Shown here one piece after another: positions 27,758 to 36,914 of a DNA stretch of 64,000 nt. The stretch spans positions 744,001-808,000 of the forward strand of contig NC_013078.1 in NCBI RefSeq assembly GCF_000142805.1, in the 5' to 3' direction. The notes under the pieces are model-generated. The model saw only the letters and a list, made by a program, of their open reading frames with translations, made no database searches and was not told the origin of the DNA. Each line of letters opens with the position of its first letter. Position 1 is the stretch's first letter. Made by a program: the position numbers and the translations under genes. The stretch comes from Lachancea thermotolerans CBS 6340 (Eukaryota; Ascomycota; Saccharomycetes; Saccharomycetales; Saccharomycetaceae).

Positions 27758-29746
27758 CTATTCTGCTTTTTTGGTCATTAATAGCCCGATAGCGTCCCTC
27801 GCCTTATATACAGCAGCCTGAATCTCGGACTCCCTCTTTTTCCGCTCTTCAAACTTTTCGTCCTTGTTCAATTTGTTAAGCTCTCTCATTATGTTAGCCC
27901 AATCTCGCGTATCTCCCGTCCCAGAGCATACAAGAATAACAGTGGATGGGGGGCTTGCGTGATATAGTCCTTTTAGCCTTTGTACGAATCTCTCCCTTGC
28001 TGCGGTAAAATCTTCTTTGGTAACACCTTTAGGTGACTCGGCATACTCGCGAGCAAATTCTAGCTCCCTCAATCTTCCGACAAAAAGGTCGTACTCCTTC
28101 AAACTGCTCCTTATGTTATCGAATATCTCTTCGTCGTTTGCACATCTCAAGTTGACCTCAGACGCATTTCGACTTGAAGTTAGTTCGGTGTATTTGGGAG
28201 CGTAATCATTCAAGCACAGGCTTCTGACGCCAGCTCGTGCAAGTCTCTGAAAAAGATTCTCTGTGTTTACACCAACCCCAAAAGCAAGCCCATTAACTAT
28301 TTTGAGTTTTGTAAGCTCCATGCACGCGCGAGCGTCCTCGAAAGAATCATGGCCAAGACCTTCGCTATTTTGGATCGTTTGGCTCAAATATTCGGAAGCT
28401 AAATACTTTAGGGCAGGTCTGAAAGGAGGCCCAGCTTTATGCTCAAAGATAACAGCTGTGTCGATTATTTTCGGATGTCTCAATTTTAAGACATTCAAGT
28501 CTGACTGTAATGAATGACCTATTAAAATGTCGTCCGCGCTCACAAGTTTCAGCAATTGGTTTTGAACATCTTCGAGTGTCACTGTGACGTTCTCTAGCTT
28601 TTCCTCGGTGATGCCGCTGTATCTTGTCAGATAATCCACGATTGGCACATCAGGCTTGACAAGGCTATCATAGACAAGGTTGCAGTCAAAATCGACCAAA
28701 CTGACTCGGGTCAAAACCAACCCGTCTTTAGACATGCACATCTCGCAATCTAATGCAAATGTGTGCGAACCGCCGTGTTCAAAAGACTTCGTACTCTTCC
28801 AGGCTGCGTCGCACTCTGCATGAGTTTTTGAAAGAATTTGTTTTTCCTGCTCGCTTAAACCGGGCGTTTCTTCGTGAACCGGGTACTCGTTTTCGAGAAG
28901 CTGGTCAGGCCTCAGTACCAGATCATTGAGAGTAATGGCTTTCTGGTTTAATGCCTGCTTCTTCTCCTCCTTCTCTTTTTTGCTAAGTCCAACATTTATA
29001 AAAGAGTTGTACGCTGAGTACAAAGTGGACTTGGAACCCGGGGCAGATATAGGAACCCTTTGAATTGTGTCTAAAAGTTCGTCATCGTCCAGCGAGATAA
29101 GGGAGGTAGCGCGTGGGTTTTCAGTCTGGTCCCCCCACGCGTGCTTCTTATTCTTTTCAAAGTCGTCGGCTTGAAGCCCAGGGGCGAACAGAACTATCAT
29201 TTTGTTCATGGACGCCCTGTTACCAACCTGGATCCATCCTGGTGCGTTATTGGAATCCTGGAAAATATACAGCACAAGATCTCTTAGATCCTTGATGGAA
29301 ACACGCTTCTGAAGAGCTTTTTGACTTATCGATAGAGACGCCGGTTGAGATGATTTTTTCTTCCTTTTAGGGATATTGAGTGATGAACTTGAATGCTGCT
29401 CCTCAAGAGTTTTTTTCAGGTTTCCAAGGCTAGGGCCTGCTACTCCACTAGATCGCCTCCTTCTTCTTTTTGAACCCGCTTTCTGATCGCCAGAATTTTT
29501 TTCGTTAACAATAATGTCGTCAGAGTCCTTTCGTTGCAGCTTGTCTAGGATTTTTGCCTTAGTGTTCTCGTCTTCGCAAATACTCAGTCTCGCAACACTA
29601 GACCTAAAAGACGTCTCATCTTTACCATCTTGCGTCTTAGAACCTATTTTGCGGGCCCCAGCTTGACCATTTTGTATGTGTCCGTCCTTTATGGGGCTTT
29701 CTCCAGCAGCGTTAGCTTCTTGACTTTTGCTCAAATTGAATCCCAT
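27758..29746 (-). CDS. RNH70: 3'-5' RNA exonuclease Rnh70/Rex1
   Basis: DEDDh-family 3'-5' exonuclease that trims 5S rRNA, tRNA and 5.8S rRNA precursors in the nucleus. Exonuclease motifs are visible: FALDCEMC near residue 332 with the D-x-E pair, GHSLQSDLNVL for the second Asp, and HDSFEDARACMEL carrying the final His and Asp. At 662 residues it is longer than yeast Rex1 (about 553); the extra length is mainly an N-terminal basic, Ser/Lys-rich tail with KRRRRRSSG and KRKKKSS clusters that could act as nuclear or nucleolar targeting signals. It keeps the YGR276C position. Confidence 0.93.
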   Translation of the reverse strand: MGFNLSKSQEANAAGESPIKDGHIQNGQAGARKIGSKTQDGKDETSFRSSVARLSICEDENTKAKILDKLQRKDSDDIIVNEKNSGDQKAGSKRRRRRSSGVAGPSLGNLKKTLEEQHSSSSLNIPKRKKKSSQPASLSISQKALQKRVSIKDLRDLVLYIFQDSNNAPGWIQVGNRASMNKMIVLFAPGLQADDFEKNKKHAWGDQTENPRATSLISLDDDELLDTIQRVPISAPGSKSTLYSAYNSFINVGLSKKEKEEKKQALNQKAITLNDLVLRPDQLLENEYPVHEETPGLSEQEKQILSKTHAECDAAWKSTKSFEHGGSHTFALDCEMCMSKDGLVLTRVSLVDFDCNLVYDSLVKPDVPIVDYLTRYSGITEEKLENVTVTLEDVQNQLLKLVSADDILIGHSLQSDLNVLKLRHPKIIDTAVIFEHKAGPPFRPALKYLASEYLSQTIQNSEGLGHDSFEDARACMELTKLKIVNGLAFGVGVNTENLFQRLARAGVRSLCLNDYAPKYTELTSSRNASEVNLRCANDEEIFDNIRSSLKEYDLFVGRLRELEFAREYAESPKGVTKEDFTAARERFVQRLKGLYHASPPSTVILVCSGTGDTRDWANIMRELNKLNKDEKFEERKKRESEIQAAVYKARDAIGLLMTKKAE

Positions 29747-30126
29747 TACAAAAGTTTGTATCAGGAAGGAGCCTGTCTTCTTGACTTAAGGTCGACAGCA
29801 GGTATCTCTTAAGTGTTCTCTAAGAGTTTGTGGTCGCAATTCGCGAAATAAAGAGGCGATACAATTTGAATTTCGTAGCACGCGGGGGTGAGAGTTTTTA
29901 TAGGTAATATAACCGAACCAGTCCGTTTCTGTGGTAGGTCAGCAATGCCTTCAGGGTAGTTGAATTTATCGCTTCCTTGTTATTATTCCATAGCCGATGA
30001 GTTACATCTTTTCATCTGTATAAAAAATTTGTCATGGGAAGATATCTTTCCACGAGAGAGCGCGGAGGGCAGCGATGAGCTGGATCCGTCTTGACCTACG
30101 CAGTAAGTGACATAATAAAGGCGTGC
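29747..30126. other. 380-bp interval between RNH70 and DYN3
   Basis: Upstream region of RNH70 and downstream region of DYN3. I looked for tRNA and box C/D snoRNA signatures; isolated GATGAG motifs occur, but without a convincing partner D box. Nothing definite is seen. This junction is where YGR276 and YMR299 homologues interleave. Confidence 0.5.
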
Positions 30127-31104
30127 TCAAGGGCCAGCCAGATCACTATTGTTTAGTGGCTCGATTTGTGAAGCAGGTGAGGTTGTCTTGTTCTCCAACA
30201 AAGAAGCCTTTTGCAAGTTATATGCCTCTGTAAGTTCCTTCTGGATATCAACTTCTTCAAGTTGAACAACCTTTCTTGGCGACCCTGGATCTGTAATGGG
30301 CTCAGAATTTGGTTCGCCAGGGATGAGCCGTTCGAATTGGCCACTTATGAACGATTCCTCGAGAACCATGTGAACGGGAAATTTCTCGCCCATAGTCTTG
30401 ATTTTGCCCTCAGAATCAGAGTTCTTGGGTATGAAAAGCTTGTTGAGCTGAATATACTCTGGCGCTTTCGAAGTATTCTGTCCCGTCGCGACCTTGCCGA
30501 TCTCTATAATATCTTTCTTGCTTGTATACGTTTCGAGCGCAAGAAGAGAGGCGTGTTTAAGAAAAGCCACTGATCTCAGCGCCTGGTTTATAAACTCCAT
30601 TTTCAAGGAACTCCAAGCTGCTGTTGCAACTTCCAAATTCTTACAACATTGAGATTGCATGCACACAATCGAGCTATCGTCTATCTCGCAAGGATCTCTC
30701 TGCAGCTTTTTATTCACAAGTTCGAAGCCCTCTTGCAGACTCCGTAGCCAGAGCTTTTTGTTGCCATCAAGCCAATCCAGTAGAAACACCCACTTGATAC
30801 TGCGAGCTCCGGGCTTTACGAATATGGAAAGAAGATCCAAGTTCATAGGCGTTACAGGCCACCCAAGTGTGTATATGTGAAGCACCGTGTCGTTCGGTCT
30901 GCCACTGTCCAGCCCGTAGTCTTTGCAGTAATAGCCTATAGAGGAAAGGCTTGCGTTGGCATCAGGAACTTCTAACACTCGTACAAGAAAATCCTGTAGT
31001 ACACCCTGCGACTCTGCCGAAATGACCACCGCCGTTTCAGTTTTTGATCCAGCACTCAAATCCGCATTGGTTTCTAGTAGGTTGTTCCACAGATTGGTGG
31101 CCAT
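30127..31104 (-). CDS. DYN3: Dynein light intermediate chain Dyn3
   Basis: Probable dynein light intermediate chain, part of the cytoplasmic dynein motor that pulls the spindle into the bud neck. The 325 residues are near the yeast length (about 312). The sequence is weakly conserved: a central P-loop-derived fold is suggested by TVLHIYTLGWPVTPMNLDLLSIF and WVFLLDWLDGNK, but no intact Walker A is seen, as in yeast Dyn3. Identification rests mainly on position, directly beside ADE4 and ATM1 as in YMR299C-YMR300C-YMR301C. The C-terminal third is Ser/Pro/Glu-rich and probably disordered. Confidence 0.82.
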   Translation of the reverse strand: MATNLWNNLLETNADLSAGSKTETAVVISAESQGVLQDFLVRVLEVPDANASLSSIGYYCKDYGLDSGRPNDTVLHIYTLGWPVTPMNLDLLSIFVKPGARSIKWVFLLDWLDGNKKLWLRSLQEGFELVNKKLQRDPCEIDDSSIVCMQSQCCKNLEVATAAWSSLKMEFINQALRSVAFLKHASLLALETYTSKKDIIEIGKVATGQNTSKAPEYIQLNKLFIPKNSDSEGKIKTMGEKFPVHMVLEESFISGQFERLIPGEPNSEPITDPGSPRKVVQLEEVDIQKELTEAYNLQKASLLENKTTSPASQIEPLNNSDLAGP

Positions 31105-31298
31105 CGGATTTTGCCCCCTTTATGGAGTTTCTCATGCTTAGAATTTTTCTTGAGCCTCTTAACCCGAAGTTTCTCTTGTACGAGAGGCATCTGTTTATTG
31201 GCTAACGTCAAGATGACAAAGTAAAGAGATAAAATCGCATGCACCATTTTTTTGTCTATATTATCTATTTGAAGTAGTATGAGCTGTATTTGAAACGC

Positions 31299-32831
31299 TC
31301 AGAAGTCCGCACTGTTATATAAGCCTATGTCTGAATCAGCTTTGGCAAAGTTTTGCTTAGCAGCGTTCAAAGCACGCACTTTTTCGAGCTCTTGGAGGTA
31401 GCCATCCTCAACTCCAGTGACGTAGTTTCCGGTGAAAACCCCCACCTCGAACTTTGAAATCTTGTCGGTCTTGCAGCAGTCGACTAGGTCTTCAAGAGAT
31501 TGGTAGAAAACTCTATCGCACCCAAGCTCTTGGCTGACCTCTTCCGTAGATTTATCGAAAGCCACCAGTTGTTTCGTATCGGCTAAATCAATGCCATATA
31601 TGTGGTTATAACGAATAGCTGGAGCAGCTGACGCAAAATACACTTTCGAAGCACCAGCCTCTTTAGCCATGCTGATGATTTCTTTTGAAGTGGTACCTCT
31701 GACAATGGAGTCATCGACAACCAAAACCCTCTTTCCTTTAAATTCGGAATCCATAGCGTTGAGCTTTCTTCTGACTGAAGAAACACGCTCCTTCTGGTTT
31801 GGCATAATAAAGGTTCTACCAACGTATCTGTTCTTCACGAACCCCTCACGATAAGGGATTTGTAGGGTGTTAGCGCACTGTAATGCGCAAGTACGTGCAG
31901 TGTCGGGCACGGACACTACAACATCAATATCATTGGGGTCAATCTCCTTTCTAATGCTTTCCGCCAGTTTGACACCCATAGCTAGTCTAGTGTGATAGAC
32001 GGAAATCCCGTCGAGCACACTGTCAGGTCTAGCAAAATACACGTATTCAAAAAGGTCCGGCCTGTAGGAATTGATCGGCACAACCTGTTTGAACTCTGGT
32101 GCAGTGTTGCCGCAGTCTTTGGGAACAATAACAGCCTCGCCCGGAGCCAAGTCGCGGAAGTTGTTGAAGTTATGGGCTTTGAGCACAACACTTTCGGACG
32201 CTAGCATATAGTCTTTCGTTCCATCTGGTCTTGTTCTTTCGCCAAATAACAGTGGTCTGATCCCATTAGGATCTCTAAAGCCGATCATAGCGTATCCGGC
32301 AAGCATACCGACGCATGCGTAGCCGCCGCGGCACAAGCGGTAAACGCCTTCAAGAGCATGGAAAATATCATCATTGTTAACACGGTACTTGTTGTGCTTC
32401 TCAAGTTCTGCGGCAAGAATGTTCAGAAGAAGTTCGGAGTCACTATCAGTGTTAATGTGTCTGTGCACGTCTTCATCCATGTATCTTCTGAGAGAAAGCG
32501 TGTTAACAAGATTACCGTTGTGTCCCAAAAGGATACCGTAAGGACTGTTGACATAGAACGGCTGAGCCTCAGAGTTGGCACTAGACCCGGCAGTTGGGTA
32601 ACGCAAGTGCGCAATACCCATGGAGCCAACCAAGTTAGCCATTCTTTGCTGAGTGAACACATCACGGGCCATACCATTACCTTTACATTGATACAGTCTT
32701 CCCCTCTGGCCACAGGTTGCAATACCAGCTGCATCCTGGCCTCTGTGTTGTAGAAACAAGCAACCGTCAAACAGCTCTGGAGCCACCGCGCTTGTTTGGT
32801 CTCCTAGTGCAATACCCAATACCCCACACAT
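31299..32831 (-). CDS. ADE4: Amidophosphoribosyltransferase Ade4
   Basis: First committed enzyme of purine synthesis: it converts PRPP and glutamine to 5-phosphoribosylamine in the cytosol. At 510 residues it equals the yeast length. The N-terminal glutamine-amidotransferase nucleophile is Cys2 (MCGVLG), with no propeptide. The PRPP-binding loop VLVVDDSIVRGTTS lies near residues 365-380, and the family segment FVKNRYVGRTFIMP precedes it. The upstream region contains a TGACTC element (Bas1/Gcn4 type), fitting purine and amino-acid control. Neighbours DYN3 and ATM1 are as in S. cerevisiae. Confidence 0.98.
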   Translation of the reverse strand: MCGVLGIALGDQTSAVAPELFDGCLFLQHRGQDAAGIATCGQRGRLYQCKGNGMARDVFTQQRMANLVGSMGIAHLRYPTAGSSANSEAQPFYVNSPYGILLGHNGNLVNTLSLRRYMDEDVHRHINTDSDSELLLNILAAELEKHNKYRVNNDDIFHALEGVYRLCRGGYACVGMLAGYAMIGFRDPNGIRPLLFGERTRPDGTKDYMLASESVVLKAHNFNNFRDLAPGEAVIVPKDCGNTAPEFKQVVPINSYRPDLFEYVYFARPDSVLDGISVYHTRLAMGVKLAESIRKEIDPNDIDVVVSVPDTARTCALQCANTLQIPYREGFVKNRYVGRTFIMPNQKERVSSVRRKLNAMDSEFKGKRVLVVDDSIVRGTTSKEIISMAKEAGASKVYFASAAPAIRYNHIYGIDLADTKQLVAFDKSTEEVSQELGCDRVFYQSLEDLVDCCKTDKISKFEVGVFTGNYVTGVEDGYLQELEKVRALNAAKQNFAKADSDIGLYNSADF

Positions 32832-33281
32832 TATTTGTTAGCTATGCTTTTCAGATAGAAATTTAAAATATGAGCCAATTATCCAATCTAGGAATCTGGT
32901 TAAGGTTTCTAAGGGAAGTGGTATGCTTCTTGCTTCTTGAACTATGAGCAGAAGATTGCCAAATAATCTACTAGGTAGGATGGGAAGAGTTAGGCAGGCC
33001 CAGATCTCTTGATCTAGAGCGTCATAAATCGTAAAAAATTTTGTTCTATGATTTTCATTATTTAATGGGAATTTTAATTCATTTTTTCACCGAGTCCAAA
33101 TTAACAAGGTAGTGACATTTATAACTTATTAATCATCGAGCGAGTCAAAACGATAGTAATTAAACCATCCTCCCTTTAAAAGTATAAAAGGCTTGGAACA
33201 TATCCGCGGCTACTCCGTAAATGCCGCACCCGCAACATGGCTTTCTTGAGAGAGCACTTGCTCGTCTAGAAAATTACGTCC
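32832..33281. other. 450-bp ADE4 upstream region
   Basis: AT-rich promoter region between ADE4 and the 3' end of ATM1, both on the minus strand. It holds the GAGTCA element described separately and a T/A-rich tract around 33035-33085 that may be a nucleosome-depleted region. Confidence 0.6.
33142..33147 (-). promoter_or_regulatory. Bas1/Gcn4-type TGACTC upstream of ADE4
   Basis: GAGTCA on the plus strand reads TGACTC in the direction of ADE4, about 310 bp upstream of its ATG. TGACTC is the core site for Bas1-Bas2 and Gcn4 in yeast ADE promoters. Six bases alone are weak evidence; the context raises confidence. Confidence 0.5.
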
Positions 33282-35366
33282 TCATTTATCTCCTTTTTCT
33301 TGTGTCTCTTCGCGCTGCAGTTCTTCATTAAGCACGTCCAGGTTTTCCTGCACGTTCCACAGCTCAGCGTAAAGTGAGCCTGGCTTGGCTAAAAGCTCTG
33401 CATGCTTACCCTCCTCTTTAACTTGGCCTTGTTGTATCACGATGATCTTGTCCGCATCTGCTATAGTTCTGAGGCGATGCGCGATGTAGACGCTGGTTTT
33501 AGATCCAGTTGGAAAGTTGTCCTTGATTGTACGCAACAGAGCCTGTTCCGTATGCGTATCTAGTGCGCTAGTAGCCTCATCGAAAAACATTATCGGCGCA
33601 TCCTTGAGTAGCACTCGTGCGATAGCAAGGCGCTGCTTCTCTCCGCCACTGATCATTAGTCCTCTTTCACCAACTATAGTATCGCGTCCCTTGGGAAGTT
33701 GGTCTACCAATGATTCTAATTGTGCCTTTTCCACTGCTAAACGAATCTCTTCGTCAGAAGCTGATATTTTACCAAATCTGACGTTTTCCCATATTGAGTC
33801 GTTGAATAATGGCGTATCTTGAGGAACAACGCCGATTGCACGTCTAAGAGATTCGATGTCAAGTTCTCTCACATCCTTGCCATCTACCAAAATACGGCCT
33901 TCTTGTGGATCATAAAAGCGGAATACAAGCTTCAAAATCGTAGATTTCCCACTACCCGATGGCCCAACAATAGCTGTTTTCCAGCCAGCAGGCATTGTGA
34001 AGCTTGAATTCTTGAGAATCATTCTATCGGGATCATACCCAAACGAGACGTTCTCAAATACAATCTTAGAAGGTCTCTGGCTTGAAAGCATGAGAGGCTT
34101 CTCCTTATTCTGTATCTTAACTTTGTTTCGTTGAAGTTGGAATAGAGACTCCATATCTATTAGCGACTGCTTCAGCTCTCGGTAAACGCTCCCTAAGAAG
34201 TTCAATGGAACGGACAATTGGAACACTAGCTGGTTGATTAAAACTAAATCACCCACTGAGAGCGTGCCACTTATAACGCCTGTGCAACCCATGTACATCA
34301 TAGCGGTTAGTGCAGACGTAAAAATGAAGTTCTGTCCTGCGTTCAAAAACGCCAGAGATTGTGCCACTTTAATCTGGGAGTCCCGGTACTGAGCTAAAGA
34401 GTTATGGTACTTGTTCGCCAGGAATTGTTCGTTGTTGAAGTACTTTACCGCCTCGAAGTTAATCAGTGAATCTACCGCCACCGTGGCTGCTTTATTGTCA
34501 GCCTTGTTGGCCGACTTTCTAAACTCTGTTCTCCATGCAGTTGTCTTGAAAGTGAAGATCGAATATAGAAGCATCGTGGTAAACGTCATAGCAGCGAATG
34601 AGGCGCCGAATTGGTACGTAAGAATACCGCAGACTGCTCCGATTTCGACTGTGATGGGTATAATATGAAAGACCATGGCGCTGAGGACATAAGAAATGCC
34701 TTTTGTGCCCCTGTCCATAGCTCTGGTCAAGCCACCGGTTTGTCGGCTTAAGTGCCATCCAAGATCCAGTTTCATTAAATGCTGGAAAGTCTGTAATGAA
34801 ACTCTAGTTATGGCGCTTTGAGCGACTGATGCAAAAATAGCATTCCGCAATTCGCCAAACAGAACTGAGCCAAACCTTGCTGCACCATAGGATAAAATCA
34901 TGGCTGTCACCGCGATTGGCAAAACAGCTGTTGGATCCGCCCACTCTATGTTCATTGAATCAACGATCTGCTTAAAGAAAAACGGAACTTGGACGTTGAG
35001 TACCTTTGAACCAACGAGAAGAGAAAGAGCGATTAAAACACGCGCTTTGACTTTGTTGTCGCCGTTCGGCCATATGTACTTGAAAAGGTCTTTTAAAATC
35101 TTGAGTTCCCCGATTGTGGGCGTCTTGGAAGCCTCATTAGCCTTTGGTTTGGCCGGCGCTGGACTGGATTTGACTGTATTCTCTTGAATTTTAGGGCTGT
35201 TCTTTGTAGAGTAAAGGCGCAAGCTGTTGATCGTGGGGATAGTAGAGGAAACGCGCGCAGTTGGAGATAGAGAAAAGGCTCTTGAACATAGACTTGTTCT
35301 TACAGGGAGCGGCTTCAAGCTCCGGAAAACCAAGCCGCCCAGTTTGATGCTATCGACCGGTCGCAT
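33282..35366 (-). CDS. ATM1: Mitochondrial ABC half-transporter Atm1
   Basis: Inner-membrane ABC half-transporter that exports a glutathione-linked sulfur species needed for cytosolic Fe-S protein assembly. At 694 residues it matches yeast (690). The N-terminus is rich in Arg/Ser and lacks acidic residues ([21 protein letters not shown]), typical of a mitochondrial presequence. A six-helix transmembrane domain spans about residues 105-400, and the nucleotide-binding domain has Walker [10 protein letters not shown] near 469, the signature SGGEKQR and Walker [13 protein letters not shown]. It is the last gene before the order break at 35.4-35.6 kb. Confidence 0.97.
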   Translation of the reverse strand: MRPVDSIKLGGLVFRSLKPLPVRTSLCSRAFSLSPTARVSSTIPTINSLRLYSTKNSPKIQENTVKSSPAPAKPKANEASKTPTIGELKILKDLFKYIWPNGDNKVKARVLIALSLLVGSKVLNVQVPFFFKQIVDSMNIEWADPTAVLPIAVTAMILSYGAARFGSVLFGELRNAIFASVAQSAITRVSLQTFQHLMKLDLGWHLSRQTGGLTRAMDRGTKGISYVLSAMVFHIIPITVEIGAVCGILTYQFGASFAAMTFTTMLLYSIFTFKTTAWRTEFRKSANKADNKAATVAVDSLINFEAVKYFNNEQFLANKYHNSLAQYRDSQIKVAQSLAFLNAGQNFIFTSALTAMMYMGCTGVISGTLSVGDLVLINQLVFQLSVPLNFLGSVYRELKQSLIDMESLFQLQRNKVKIQNKEKPLMLSSQRPSKIVFENVSFGYDPDRMILKNSSFTMPAGWKTAIVGPSGSGKSTILKLVFRFYDPQEGRILVDGKDVRELDIESLRRAIGVVPQDTPLFNDSIWENVRFGKISASDEEIRLAVEKAQLESLVDQLPKGRDTIVGERGLMISGGEKQRLAIARVLLKDAPIMFFDEATSALDTHTEQALLRTIKDNFPTGSKTSVYIAHRLRTIADADKIIVIQQGQVKEEGKHAELLAKPGSLYAELWNVQENLDVLNEELQREETQEKGDK

Positions 35367-35618
35367 CCAAATATTGGGCCTTTTCGGGTCCGAATTTGTG
35401 TTCTTCTACACTGGCGTTAGTCAGTTCAATTCCAAATCTCGCAAGGTGTGGTCGATGATGCATGTCATGTGATAGAAAGAAGGACGACTTTGTCAAGGTG
35501 CCAGTGAGACAGCAGGACAAAAATCGGATTGTCCACAGCAAGGATTTCGATGCGCTAGTTTAATGACTTAATCTACACTTTACATATCTCGTTATTGGGA
35601 GCCGGCTCGAAGTCAATT

Positions 35619-36320
35619 TTATAGATATGGCGACACTGCTTCGTCGTCCAAAATTGTGAAAGGTTTATCTTGGCCCACAACCGCTATAGAAAGGTTCTTG
35701 GTACTCAAAACCTCATCCTTCAAACACTGCCTGAGGGCTTCTACTGCAACGCGAATCAGATCGTCGGCGTCATCCAATTCCAAATAATCTTGAAGGGTTC
35801 TCTCCAAATACGTCTTCGCGCCTTGAGAACGCGCACCGATGGCAGAGCCGTAGAGTTCGAGAGTGTTTCCTGAAGGCTGGAACTCAAGCAAATGTGGGCC
35901 ACTGTTGTCGTAGCCGGCAAGCAAGAGTCCCACACCATAGGGTCTTCCGCCGTACGATTGTGTATTCTTTTGGGCCTTGTCGCTGAGCAGGTTGCCTGCC
36001 TTCTCTAATGATAGCTTGCGGTTGTATACAAGACTCGAGTAGTTGCATTGCTGTCTTAGAAAGTTGCTGAGCACGCGTCCGTCTGGCGCCAACCCGGCAA
36101 GGGAAAGACCTAAGTGCTCATCGCACTTGATGATCTTCTTCTGGTAAGAGGAGAGTTCATCGGCATTACGCTTGAGCGCCACTAATACCGCAAACTTCTT
36201 GGACCGAACGCCCACTGTCACACTACCCTGCTTGATAGCCTCCAGTGCGTATTCAACCTGGAAAAGCCTTCCTGTGGGTGAAAAAGTCACAGTATCACCA
36301 TCGTAGTTGTTTCTGAACAT
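35619..36320 (-). CDS. PRE5: 20S proteasome alpha-6 subunit Pre5
   Basis: Alpha-type 20S core proteasome subunit. The 233 residues match yeast Pre5 (234). The alpha-ring N-terminal signature is intact (YDGDTVTFSPTGRLFQVEYA), followed by the proteasome fold with GLAPDGRVLSNFLRQQC and GYDNSGPHLLEFQPSGN. Alpha subunits have no catalytic Thr. A perfect PACE box lies 91 bp upstream of the ATG, so regulation by Rpn4 is expected. It is the first gene of the segment that runs in reverse relative to S. cerevisiae (YMR314 downward). Confidence 0.97.
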   Translation of the reverse strand: MFRNNYDGDTVTFSPTGRLFQVEYALEAIKQGSVTVGVRSKKFAVLVALKRNADELSSYQKKIIKCDEHLGLSLAGLAPDGRVLSNFLRQQCNYSSLVYNRKLSLEKAGNLLSDKAQKNTQSYGGRPYGVGLLLAGYDNSGPHLLEFQPSGNTLELYGSAIGARSQGAKTYLERTLQDYLELDDADDLIRVAVEALRQCLKDEVLSTKNLSIAVVGQDKPFTILDDEAVSPYL

Positions 36321-36914
36321 TCTGGTCTGTCTGAGTGAGTTTGGTTAAACTTCAAGCAGCCGAGCTAGGTCAATTGGCACTGGTATTCACGCTTCTAAAT
36401 CATGAGAAGGTTTGCCACCCGTAACAGACTTTCCACTGTGCTATACAAGCTTCGTTAAAAGCGACTCTGAGTATATAGTAAGTCCGTTTAGCTGCCTCAT
36501 TCAGCGCCTTTTGACCAAGTAAATGCGACCGAGTGCTGCTGCGCGCGCTTGATCGTGTTAGCTCTACTCATGACTTCTCCTTTTGGGGAGGGAAGGACAA
36601 TGCACCCCAGTAGCCTTGTGTAATTTCGTAATCATCTCACATTGGGAATCCTCACATGGGAATTTAGGGCTTGTTTATAACGGCCTCCTGAAATAGCCTT
36701 CAGCATGGCAAGAGTGTTTGTTTTTTCTTCTGTGAAAGCGCTTGAGTTTCCTGTCGTTTGTTCTCGCGAAGTAATTGTCAAGTATATTACACAACTGAAA
36801 ATGTCATCCCTAGAATAACCATTTTATGGAATAGCTAGCATCTGAAGAGGCATTTACAGAGCTCACTACCACTAACACTTCGCAAAGGTTTGGCTGAAGG
36901 CTCTGAGACCTGGC
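36321..36914. other. 594-bp divergent promoter region of PRE5 and TGL3
   Basis: Bidirectional region. The PRE5 side holds the PACE box at 36411-36419. The TGL3 side has no motif I can assign with confidence. No RNA gene was recognised. Confidence 0.55.
36411..36419 (-). promoter_or_regulatory. PACE box (Rpn4 site) upstream of PRE5
   Basis: TTTGCCACC on the plus strand is GGTGGCAAA in the PRE5 direction, an exact match to the proteasome-associated control element bound by Rpn4. It is 91 bp upstream of the ATG, a usual distance for yeast proteasome genes. Confidence 0.88.
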
